Assembly (NCBI RefSeq): GCF_047675955.1
Contig: NC_132925.1
Coordinates: 77,319,622 to 77,383,621 of the forward strand
Length of the DNA: 64,000 nt
Source of the DNA: Chlorocebus sabaeus
Lineage: Eukaryota > Chordata > Mammalia > Primates > Cercopithecidae
Direction of reading: 5' to 3'
Of the stretch, positions 55,210 through 64,000 are shown piece by piece (within the stretch, counting starts at the first letter, position 1; the number at the start of each line of letters is the position of its first letter). A model generated the notes under the pieces. It searched no databases and was not told the DNA's origin. It worked only from the letters and a program-made list of their open reading frames with translations. A program made the position numbers and the translations under genes.

Positions 55210-57944
55210 TAACATTTTAAAGTTCTAGAAGGCAGTGCCTCCTGCTTTTTCCGACATCCAAATGCCTTGAAGCGCCTTTCTGGAAAACCAAGTTAGCACT
55301 GTGCTGCATCCAAAAGTGCCTCCAATTTCATCTCCTGAGCATAAGGTTTGGAAAGGAGTGACTTACTCCCTTTTGCCTCTTTAAATGTGTAGCCAATGGG
55401 GCATCATACATTTTTTACACTTCTTTTGCTAGATGTGAGATCCAGGAAGGAAAGCATGGATGTTCCAGGGCTTGCTTGTTCTCCTGGGGTGGCAGGCTGC
55501 GTGTGGTGCACTGAGCCATTGCTGTATGCAATTTCTACCTCTCTACCCTTTCGGCAGCCGAGCAAGATTGTTGATAGTCTCCTACCTTTTTATTTTTATT
55601 TTTATTTTTTACTATCCGGAAGCCATTTACAAGAGTGGGAACTGCTTACATAAAATGGAGGGGCGGCAGGGGGTTGTGTTATTTTTTATTTTTTTTTTTT
55701 CCTGAAAGGTGGCACGTCTCTCAGCAAAGAGAAAAAGGCATGTTGCACAAGGCTTGCTGGCAGTGATATAAGCCAGCGCCGGTTTGCCTGTTGTCACAGC
55801 CAAAGCAAAATGCCACCTCTGCCTAGAAGCCAGAGTGCCACACTCCTCTTTTGTGTCCCTGAGATGTACCCACGATGAGACCCTGGAATTGTAGGTTTGG
55901 CCAGGAGGTTGCCAGGATTGCTCGAAGGTCATCTTCCAGTCCCAGGAGACTGGGGGTAAGGGGAGGTTGATCATAGTTCTCAAAATAGATCTTTTGAGCC
56001 CCCCCCGATTACATGTCAGCTACAGCTAGTAAATGTGGAATTTGAGGCCTTGGGTTAGCACAAGAGAGCCCCCCAGGTGCCAGGAGTAAGGCAGGGCTGC
56101 AGGAATACCAGTGACCCAGTGATCACCCTGTCCCTGGGCCCCTTCTTAACAAGCCCAGATGCAGTAACAGCAAAAGCTCCAGAATCCCAAGGCAGGAGGT
56201 GCCAAAAACACCCCCCAACAACCACTATCAAAAAATTTTTTTCAGTAAAATGTTCTCACCCCTAGAGGGGAAAACCTGTCCATGCCTGAAGCAGCTTGAC
56301 CCCAGCAAACACCCTGCCTCCATGGAGTGAACTGCAAATCTCCAAAAAAAAAAAAAAAAAAAAAAAGGACTTCCTACCCCTCCTGCTCCCTGGGGAGGGA
56401 CAGAAGGTTCCTAAAACTGACAGTTTCGCCTCCATGATCTTTAAAAGAGCAGAAGTTGGCTGTGAGGCTGCAGTGCTGCCTCGATTGGGGTAGTGTGGTC
56501 TCTGCTGCGGCTGGGCTCCAAGGAGAGCCACAATTGGCTCTGATGAGGAAGGAGCCTAGAAATGAAAGATTGCAAAGAGGGCTTCTGTACACCATGGCTG
56601 AGACTGTGTCATTTCTTGCAAGGTGAAACTTGGCAGTTCTACCTTGCAAGTAAAAACCTAAATTAATTTTTTTTAAAAGAAATTAAGTCAGAAACAAGGC
56701 TTCGGAAAAACTGTGAGTGTTAGGCATAAACTGATTTTGGATGATCTTTAGGTGAGAAAGGGTGGAGTTACCATCAGAAACATGTTTTTATTTATGCTTT
56801 TCGAATCCCCACTGGTGTGCGATGTGTGTGTGTGCGCGCGCGTGCATGTGCGTGTGTATTGGTTAGCATGAGAGTATGCATCATCTCAATTCTCTAACCA
56901 ATCTTTCTTTTTTGCATCTTTTCTGTGCACAGTTCATATAGATCCCCTATAAATAAATATATAGGTCCATCCACACCTTTTCATTTTATTTGTAAATTGT
57001 TTGGTATAAGCGGCAGAGCGTAATGAAACCTGGTGAAGTTTAAAAGATTAGATTTTTTTTCATACTGACACTTCATAACACTGTTCATATGTCTCCGAGT
57101 GAGATTTATGAATATATGAGCAGTACTGCAAAATTATACTGCACCAGAGACTTCCTGCACCACAGGGGTGGCAGTCTAAAGTGACACAGCTTCAAGCATT
57201 TTTCACAGACAAGAAGCAAAATTTAACCCCCTTAAGGGGAAGTATGATTTCAACAGCTTGAAATGAGCTCATTTGTAGATGGTTTTTTTTCTCTCATCTT
57301 CCATAATTTTTTGGTGTTAAGATTAAAACAGATTGCACAGCCAATGTAAGGGCACATAAGCTGCCCAGAGTACAGTTTGGCCCTTAAAGAGAAATCTTCA
57401 TTCATTGTCTTTATCAGCACTTCTCAATCAGGTAAATGAAGATAAACTTGCCCCTAAATTCCTAAGACTGTCAGCCCAATTTCTAGTATTGTACTTAGCA
57501 GACAGGATGTGGAATTTTCAAATGGTAAGTGGCAAGGAACATCAATTAATCCAGTGGAGAAGCCTCGTCTCTCTGGCACCAAAGACAGTGACATTAGGAA
57601 ATAATTCGTGTCTTGAATCTAAATGGTGTAAAATTGACCAATAAAAAAAAGAGAATCAGAAGAGTGAAAGATGGTCTTTACGAATTGAAACATAGGAAAT
57701 GTCTATCGTGGAAGAGTTCAATTAGATTCAGAGTCCAAACTGGTCTCTCTTAGATTGGTCCAGTATCCAGTACCTTGTAATTTTGTATAAACTAACGTTC
57801 ATTAATCTCTATGCTCTCAAATTCTCTTTAACCATTTTGTTTCCTCCTGGAACAGAGTGGGGTACTCAAACATTGCCTGCTCTCTCTCTGCCCTATAAAT
57901 GCTCCATGATGTGTTGGCTGGAGAACTTTTGTCTCTTTTTTCAG
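55210..57944. other. Intron before the 105-nt exon, repeat-poor
   Basis: Only simple repeats seen: (TTTTA)n near 55590-55608, T-run 55688-55700, A-run 56344-56366, and a TG/CG run at 56822-56858. No dated transposon in 2.7 kb. Confidence 0.45.
56822..56858. repeat. Alternating TG/CG tract
   Basis: TGTGTGTGTGTGCGCGCGCG then TGCATGTGCGTGTG; a Z-DNA type alternation. Confidence 0.88.
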
Positions 57945-58049
57945 CAATGGTACAACAGCTCCATGAACGTGATCTGCACCTGGTTGACGGACCGGATGGA
58001 CTTACAGCTTCACATTTATCAGTTGAAAACACTAATTAGGATGGTAAAG
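57945..58049 (+). CDS. CADPS: CADPS coding exon, 105 nt (second from last)
   Basis: Encodes 35 residues, QWYNSSMNVICTWLTDR through LKTLIRMVK. The acceptor is TGTCTCTTTTTTCAG ending at 57944. The donor used by the known protein is AAG|GTAAAA at 58050. A second GT lies at 58044 (ATG|GTAAAG), 6 nt upstream; using it would remove Val-Lys and keep the frame. The segment is predicted to be helical and is strongly conserved between CADPS and CADPS2. Both ends are phase 0. The donor is only moderate, with A instead of G at +5. Confidence 0.95.
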
Positions 58050-58055
58050 GTAAAA
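58044..58055 (+). promoter_or_regulatory. Tandem 5' splice sites, 6 nt apart
   Basis: The sequence ATG|GTAAAG|GTAAAA contains two overlapping donor candidates at 58044 and 58050. The second gives the known RMVKKTYR junction. The first would give RMKTYR. Both keep the frame; the second fits the U1 consensus better at -3 to -1. Confidence 0.6.
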
Positions 58056-59600
58056 GAAAAAAATAATTATTCTTCTTTGCAAATAGCTTACTGGAATACA
58101 TTTCATTGGCAAGCCGCAGAGCTTGCTTAACACAAAGAATATTAGTTTACATATAAAATAGTATCTCATACAAGAAAAACCTATGCAATTGTTTTGTGAA
58201 GCATGATAAACGTGTTACTCAGACAGCAGAGGGAAATTTAATACAAATGAATTTGATATCATTTTCCAGAGAGGAAAAATACTTTGTTTTTGCCGTGCAA
58301 AAGTACTGCAGAGGCCATCGTGTCTTTGCATTAGACTTTCAAAAACTGGCTTTTGGTGCCATTATGTTAATCACATCCATTACCAGTTTCGTTTATAGTT
58401 TAATTAAATAAAATTTTGCCACTATTAATTTAATAGAAATATTTACCCCCAGCTATTTCTAAATATGTCCTGTGATCATTATCAGAATGCAAATCAATAT
58501 TGTTCTCATAGTTAATTGAAGTAGTTCCTCTTACAATGCGTGTATACAATCAAATGTAAAGGCTCGCAAAGGTGAGATAACATCCCCTGAAAGTAGCGTT
58601 TTCCCTTGTTCTTGTGTGTGCGCCTTGGACTAATGATAATTATTTCAGCGTGAAATCTCAGTGGTTTACATGAAATAATAAGATCACAGAAGGGGGTAAA
58701 TACATTTTTGATCATTTCAGTTTCCATTTGATGCTTCACCATAGAGGGTTTTAAAACATTCGTATGCAAAAATCTCATTCAAAGCACAAAGTCCTTTAAA
58801 ATATTTTAACAATAAACGTAGCTGAATGTCTTATTTCTTAACAGTTTACCAAAAGTCCCTGCAACACCCACTCCTGGGCACCCCACCCCCACCCCATTTC
58901 TTAGTCTCTTTTGGATCAGTACCATTTCACTTTATCCCAGAGCTTACAGACAACCAATTGCTGTTCCATTGTGTGTAATTAAGGAGAATTATTATTATCT
59001 GCATTTGATCTCACAAAGCATCCGCCCGGGAAAAGTTATAGATAGCAGTATATTACAGCTCTTAAAAAAGGAATGTATACACTCAGACTATGGACCCAGC
59101 CTCCTTTTCACATTTTTTTTATTTCAGTTCCTTAGGACCAGCTCAATAGTCAAGTGGTCGCCTGACCACTTGAATTCCATTTTCTGTGCATAAATACACT
59201 TTGGGAAATTTTTCTGTTTGACCCTTATTGGGTAGACGTGAAAAGAAGATATAATTTTAATACTTAAAAATTGTCTTCCCATTATTTCTATTTCCAGATT
59301 AGTATTGGAAATTAACAATATTTTATGAAGGAAAAATATAAGTCAGAGGAGAGGTTTAATCTTAGCCTTTTGCCAAAAAAAAAAAAAAAAAAAAATGTGA
59401 TATGAACCACAGAGAAGGGATACAGAAATGTCACTGCCAAGGGAACCCCTTCACTTTAGCAAAAAGTGGGTTCAGCTTAACTAATGCCACAACTCAGAGC
59501 TATGAAGCAGAATTCACAACCTTTAAACCAAGAACATCACCCAGAGGCCTCCTCCTCCAGGGCAAATTTCCAAGGATAATTGGTTTTCTTTCTTGCATCA
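58050..59600. other. Last intron, first part, repeat-poor
   Basis: No dated transposon. Small hairpin GCAAGC/GCTTGC at 58109-58126, 60 nt after the donor. Contains the NK2-type palindrome at 59150 and an A21 run at 59375-59395. Confidence 0.45.
59150..59173. promoter_or_regulatory. Perfect 10-bp inverted repeat of NK2-type homeobox sites
   Basis: TCAAGTGGTC, spacer GCCT, GACCACTTGA. TCAAGTG is the known core for NKX2-class homeodomains. Binding in vivo is inference. Confidence 0.4.
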
Positions 59601-59605
59601 ACAGC

Positions 59606-59770
59606 CACTTCATTTATTCATCCATTCATTCATTATTCAGAAAGCATTTATTTATTCATTCAACATTGGATAAATATTAGGTGAGCCTCTACTTGTATAT
59701 TACCAGATGGAGGATTCAAAAATGACTAGATGTGGTCTCTGCACTTAGGCATTGAGAGTCTAGTTGGTAT
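59606..59770 (-). mobile_element. L2 3' end, reverse
   Basis: TTATTCATCCATTCATTCATT, then TATTCATTCAACATTGG and GTCTCTGCACTTAGGCATTG resemble the reversed L2 3' end. Confidence 0.65.
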
Positions 59771-60219
59771 ACACATTGCTATGGAGTTTGAATAAAAAAG
59801 AGAATACTCAAATGCTTTTACCTTTATTTTCCCCATCATATTCTGGCAACAATTATGTTATTCTGAGTGGCGACAGAACAAATGATTGAAAAGTATAAAA
59901 ATTTAAGTTAATTGTCTGGATATCTGGTCCACACCATGCCTAACATTTACTCAGTCTCTTACCTGTCCCCATCAAAGTGAAAACACAGTTCAGGTAGCTA
60001 TCTAGCTTCCTCTTCTCGGCAAGTCTTGCAGGTTGATGCATGACTGAGGATAACCTTGTAATTTAATGTCTAAACCAGATTACTTTTATGTTATTGGACT
60101 TCACTAAGCTGAACTGGGTTCACTCGTTAACTCTATAGTCATTACAACATGTGACCTTCAAGAGGGGTTGACATTATGATTGTTACTATCATGACTGCAT
60201 TAGATGGACTATTAAAAAT
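59771..60219. other. Last intron, unique sequence
   Basis: Nothing recognised. Confidence 0.4.
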
Positions 60220-60229
60220 AGAAATAATG

Positions 60230-60549
60230 GGCCGGGCGCGATGGCTCACGCCTGTAATCCCAGCACTTTAGGAGGCTGAGGTGGGCAGATCACAAGGTCG
60301 GGAGATCGAGACCATCCTGGCCAACATGGTGAAACCCCGTCTCTACTAAAAACACAAAAATTAGCTGGGCATGGTGGCGGGTGCCTATAATCCCAGCTAC
60401 TCAGGAGGCTGAGGCAGGAGAATTGTTTGAACCCGGGAGGTGGAGGTTGCAGTGAGCCGAGATGGTGCCATTGCACTCCAGTCTGGCCTACAGAGCAAGA
60501 TTCCATCTCAAAAAAAAAAAGAAAGAAAAAAAGAAAAGAAAAAGAAAAA
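60230..60549 (+). mobile_element. Alu (Y-like)
   Basis: Full-length GGCCGGGCGCGATGGCTCACG with a long A/G-rich tail; duplication AGAAATAATG at 60220-60229 and 60550-60559. Confidence 0.95.
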
Positions 60550-60559
60550 AGAAATAATG

Positions 60560-61552
60560 ATGGGAGTGGTGTTGATGTATGTTAGCATTCCTTGTCTTAC
60601 CTCTTTAGCAAGTTTCCTATATCAATAGGAGAAACAAACAGCAGAATCAGTAGCTGAAATGATATGCAGTGTGATGAGGAGAGTTGTAGTTAGAGAGAGA
60701 CCTTTTAAAAAAAAAAAAATTACGAAGTAGACAACAGCCAGATGCTTCTGGTCATATTCAATTAACACTGAAGGATTTCTAGAAAAACAGTCCTTGAGAT
60801 ACCTAAGGAAATCTGAGAGAAACCGCCTGAAGGAACAAAGAAAGAACTTGTGATGCGGTAATACCGAGCCATTGTTCTTGAAAAAGAGCCAAATTTCTTC
60901 CCTGAGACCATAAAGTTGTGAACGGAATAGATACAGTTCTTTCCCAAGGAGATAAGAAATGAGTCACATGCCTGCAACATATTGATGAGGCATTAGCGCT
61001 CCATCTTTCTCATAATTGCTGCTGCCTGTGATGGGTTTCATATACCAACATACATATGTCTGTCTTGTGAATGAGACAGAGGGATATCAGTACAGCTCAT
61101 GCAGTTACAAGACTCAAAAATACTAAAACCAGACTGCAACAGAAATCACAAAATACCATAATCGCTCAATCCATCATTTTTATGTTATAGCCCTTTCCTG
61201 TGTCTATCGTATTACATTACACTAACCTAAGAGAAAGAACCAGTCCACAAAAGGAACCAAAACAATTATGGAACATTTCCCTTTATGGAACTGAATAAAC
61301 ACAAGCTTATGTTCTTTGCTTTGTCTCATCTAATATAGTTTATCCTGTCACTGTTTCTTATTTTCTGTCATTCAAAGGATCTCAGTTTTCAATACAAGTG
61401 AAATCTAAGCACAGTGGCTTTTTATTTGACAATGCATAAAGTGTGATGTTTAGCTGAAGGTCAGTGCTCTCACACCCACACCTGCTTTTACCTTCTCCAA
61501 CCCCATCATGGAGATGAGATCTCTCTTATCACTGTATCTTTTCCCTCCTTAG
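60560..61552. other. Last intron, second part
   Basis: Unique sequence to the terminal-exon acceptor. A-run at about 60707-60718. Confidence 0.45.
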
Positions 61553-61732
61553 AAAACCTACAGAGATTTCCGATTGCAAGGGGTCCTGGACTCCACCTTA
61601 AACAGCAAGACCTATGAAACAATCCGAAACCGTCTCACTGTGGAGGAAGCCACAGCATCAGTGAGCGAAGGTGGGGGACTGCAGGGGATTAGCATGAAGG
61701 ACAGCGATGAGGAAGACGAAGAAGATGATTAG
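61553..61732 (+). CDS. CADPS: CADPS terminal coding exon, C-terminus and stop
   Basis: Encodes the last 59 residues from [19 protein letters not shown] to the acidic tail [10 protein letters not shown], then TAG at 61730-61732. The acceptor is CTTTTCCCTCCTTAG ending at 61552. The segment [18 protein letters not shown] is shared with CADPS2; the longer run of Asp/Glu at the very end points to CADPS. The tail has eight Asp/Glu codons in a row and includes a serine in an acidic setting (MKDSDEED), a classic casein kinase 2 type context; phosphorylation here is inference. The exon continues into the 3'UTR. Confidence 0.96.
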
Positions 61733-62149
61733 ACCATTTGGTCCTAGAGTCCGCTGGGACAGAGTCCTGTAATCAGTGCATGTCCTTAGTCTGTTAGTTA
61801 AACCCATTAGGGAATTTTCTGTCAACTACCATGCCCATGAGATGTTTATCAATACAACTGCCATTTTAGCTATGTGGTACCAAGATTAGCAAATGACCTT
61901 CATATCCACTGATTTCCTGATGTCCATGTCTATATGTTTACAAGCAATATGGAGCACCATTCTTTAAATACTGTTCATGGAGAATACATAGTCTTACCAC
62001 TAGGCGTGTCCCTGTTATCAGCAAAGATCAATGATGCTTCATTCATGTACTGTGTATGCATTGGTGGTAAATGGATGTGAGGGCAAGTATACCAAGTACA
62101 TTCACTGTGTTTCACGTATGTGGATGCCAGTTAATTAAATGAGTACATA

Positions 62150-62155
62150 AATAAA
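62150..62155 (+). promoter_or_regulatory. Proximal poly(A) signal AATAAA
   Basis: Canonical hexamer 417 nt after the stop codon. It is followed by a T/G-rich downstream element at about 62174-62204 (CTTTGTGTTTTTATTTTTATT), the usual layout for cleavage near 62170-62180. Confidence 0.6.
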
Positions 62156-62764
62156 TTAATTAAAGCACATAGATCTGCTTTGTGTTTTTATTTTTATTTT
62201 TTGAAAAACAAAAGGCAAGTCTCCAACGATCAACTTTTGATTCTTTCTGTTCCCCTAAAACTAAAAAATGAACCCCTTGTGTCCTTGTTAACCCATCCTT
62301 TCATTTACGCAAATAATTAGCCAAAAAAGGATGGCTACATACCAATGGATTGATTCTCTTAATTGCCATGGCAAGTGGGCAATCCTATCATGACTTTACA
62401 TCAAGCACACAGTTCAAAACTACTGTCTTCTGTCAAAGTTTTCTCCTCTTAAATGTTATTTTGCTTTTATGTCTCAACTGTGTATGTGAAAAAAAAAAAG
62501 AATATTTAAATTACAACCCTAGACTAAAAAATGTGTTTATAATAAGATGTGGATATTTCCTTCAGTAGATTGTAACCATAATTTAAATTATTTTGTTCCA
62601 CACTGTTTTTTATATCTGTCATGTACATTGCATTTTGATCTGTAACTGCACAACCCTGGGGTTTGCTGCAGAGCTATTTCTTTCCATGTAAAGTAGTGGA
62701 TCCATCTTGCTTTTGCCTTATATAAAGCCTACAGTTATGGAAGTGTGGAAAACTGTGGCTTCTC

Positions 62765-62770
62765 AATAAA
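62765..62770 (+). promoter_or_regulatory. Distal poly(A) signal AATAAA
   Basis: Canonical hexamer in TCTCAATAAATATTC, followed about 25 nt later by GTTTGGGTCTGTTTTTCTCT, a typical downstream element. It probably marks the main end of CADPS transcripts. Confidence 0.75.
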
Positions 62771-62799
62771 TATTCAAATGTCCTAAGAATATACGTTTG

Positions 62800-63515
62800 G
62801 GTCTGTTTTTCTCTGTCTTCTTTGAATGCCAGAACTGAAACACAACAAGAAGAAATAGGAAAGGGAGGGAAGAGGTAATTTTCATAGAGTGTTCTTGAAA
62901 CTGTTGGAGTGGGTCGTTTTCAAATGCTCGTATTTCTCCATGAGAGACTGCCTAAAATTCCGCTAATTCAGACTCCACTAATTCAGAATCCGTGGGCATT
63001 TGGACATGTTGGACAGATTACACTTGCATTATAGGATAAATAAGGGTTTGCTAAGCAAGTAAGTAGTGTAAACGAGAGAAATGTTTCTCCTGTACGAAGA
63101 GAAGGCCAACAAACTGTTTTTAAGCACCACTTTAACAGCAGTGTTTGCATTCAAACAAAGTGTGTGCCAATTATATATGATTCTTATATATTTGTTAAAG
63201 CATTTTACAAGATTCTCTAAGACATGGAGTACTCTACTCACTCCTCAGGCCCTGTCAGCAATATAATCACCTAAGTTTGTAAGAAATTAAACATTTTGTA
63301 GCCTTGTTTGCTTTATTTGCGTCTGTCACTAAACCAGGCTGATCCTTCCTGGAAGCTGACCGAGGCTTTAGGGAAACAGCTACTTTTCCAACAGACCCAG
63401 GTAGAATGGTCACCAGGTGTTCTCTACAAAATAACCACTTTAGACAACATGTCTTGCTCTGTTTACTTGAGGTCTGCAGGTACAAGGCAACAGTACTTTC
63501 TGCTGTTGTGGGCTT
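62800..63515. other. Downstream flank of CADPS, unique sequence
   Basis: No gene recognised. Overlapping short open frames at 63267-63646 have no support. Confidence 0.45.
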
Positions 63516-63519
63516 ACAA

Positions 63520-63690
63520 AAAGAGGTCCTATTTATTGAACAACTATGCTATGCCAGGCATTCTGCATATATTACCTCATTTAAATCTCACAACAACCAT
63601 AAGAGGAGAGAACTATTGTTATCCTCATTATAGATTAGGAAATTAAGTTCAAAAGGGTTATGCTAACTTGCCCAATAGTTAACTCTATGC
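63520..63690 (-). mobile_element. MIR, reverse
   Basis: TATTTATTGAACAACTATGC, ATTACCTCATTTAAATCTCAC and TTATAGATTAGGAAATTAAG are reversed MIR. A second piece (GGGGCACATAGTTAAGTCAG) lies at about 63781-63800. Confidence 0.8.
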
Positions 63691-63889
63691 AGAAACATTA
63701 ATCCAGAGATAAGAGCGTAAAACTATTAATACAAATGGTGGGGATATGTCTTTCAGGTATGACAAAACTTTGATTGCCCAGGGGCACATAGTTAAGTCAG
63801 AATGGCACAGCTAAGATTTTTGAAAACATATTTTCATTATATTTTGAGTTGCAAAATGAGATCATATATCTTGTAACAATTAAAATTTT

Positions 63890-64000
63890 TTTATCATTTT
63901 TTTTGAGATGGAGTCTTTCTGTCGGCCAGGCTAGAGTGCAGTGGCGCGATCTCTGCTCACTGCAACCTCTGCCTCCCAGGTTCAAGCGATTATCTTGCTT
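63890..64000 (-). mobile_element. Alu, reverse, cut by the window end
   Basis: T-run, GAGATGGAGTCTTTCTGTCGG and GTGCAGTGGCGCGATCTCTGC up to the last base. Confidence 0.95.

Larger units (their letters stand above)
61733..62790 (+). other. CADPS: CADPS 3' untranslated region
   Basis: AT-rich sequence after the stop codon with no Alu or L1, as expected for a retained UTR. It contains two poly(A) signals, giving UTRs of about 0.44 kb and 1.05 kb. The far end is placed about 20 nt past AATAAA at 62765, before a T/G-rich stretch at 62793-62825. The exact cleavage site cannot be read from DNA. Confidence 0.8.
1..62795 (+). other. CADPS: CADPS gene, 3' portion (partial; 5' end outside window)
   Basis: The gene spans nearly the whole window. 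Four exons, all with GT-AG boundaries and all joining in phase 0, encode the last 141 residues of CADPS. Introns are 7529, 35065 and 3503 bp, plus at least 15209 bp upstream. CADPS is a large cytosolic/peripheral membrane protein of neurons and endocrine cells; its PH and MUN-type regions prime dense-core vesicles with SNAREs, and its C-terminal end has been linked to vesicle binding. The upstream C2, PH and MUN exons are not here. The paralogue CADPS2 shares most of this region but, as I recall it, ends in a shorter acidic tail; the ending [10 protein letters not shown] and the RMVKK junction favour CADPS. Recognition is from memory of the family, not a search. Confidence 0.95.

Noticed and set aside
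54735..55212. Overlapping open frames on both strands
   Set aside because: Best explained by low stop density in possible old repeat sequence; no start context or splice sites.
60246..60506. 86-codon minus-strand open frame
   Set aside because: Pure Alu translation.
1..64000. CRISPR array, operon, tRNA or rRNA gene, phage or bacterial system
   Set aside because: Direct repeats found are microsatellites and transposon duplications; all signals are those of primate nuclear DNA.
62800..64000. Next gene downstream (FEZF2 expected from human map)
   Set aside because: No homeless C2H2 zinc-finger codons or exon signals in this flank; the gene, if syntenic, is beyond the window.

Overview
This window is a stretch of primate nuclear DNA with no bacterial or viral gene content. 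It holds the 3' end of one protein-coding gene, read left to right. The gene is CADPS (CAPS1), the calcium-dependent secretion activator that primes dense-core vesicles. I recognise its last four coding exons at 15210-15242, 22772-22879, 57945-58049 and 61553-61732. They splice in phase 0 to give 141 residues ending in the acidic tail [10 protein letters not shown], and are followed by a stop codon and a 3'UTR of about 1.06 kb with two poly(A) signals. The rest is intron (at least 15.2 kb, then 7.5, 35.1 and 3.5 kb) and about 1.2 kb of downstream intergenic DNA.

Organism: Alu elements show it is a primate. The intact Alu at 3886-4185 carries the base changes I associate with the AluYR subfamilies of Old World monkeys, and has a perfect 16-bp target-site duplication. 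The best reading is therefore a macaque, baboon or close relative, not human.

Layout: 1-15.2 kb is intron with two Alus in its first 2.1 kb, an L1 3' end, many MIR fragments, a young Alu inserted into a MIR, and half a MADE1 element inserted into another MIR. 15.2-22.8 kb is the intron after the 33-nt exon, with a full MADE1, an IRF-like motif row, a solo MaLR LTR, one Alu and MER5/L2 remnants. 22.9-57.9 kb is a giant intron. Its parts at 23-28, 38.5-42.2, 44-47 and 54-57.9 kb are poor in repeats, which suggests conserved non-coding sequence. Parts at 33.9-36.7, 42.2-44 and 52.8-53.4 kb are Alu clusters. 58-61.5 kb is the last intron, and 61.7-64 kb holds the 3'UTR and flank.

I found no undescribed gene system. 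The points most worth a second look are small. They are tandem splice donors 6 nt apart in the penultimate exon, and an 11-bp hairpin 46 nt past the splice donor at 22880. There are also several perfect short inverted repeats (50612-50639, 47571-47595, 59150-59173), an unexplained 60-bp local duplication (49029 and 50419), and two tandem poly(A) sites.
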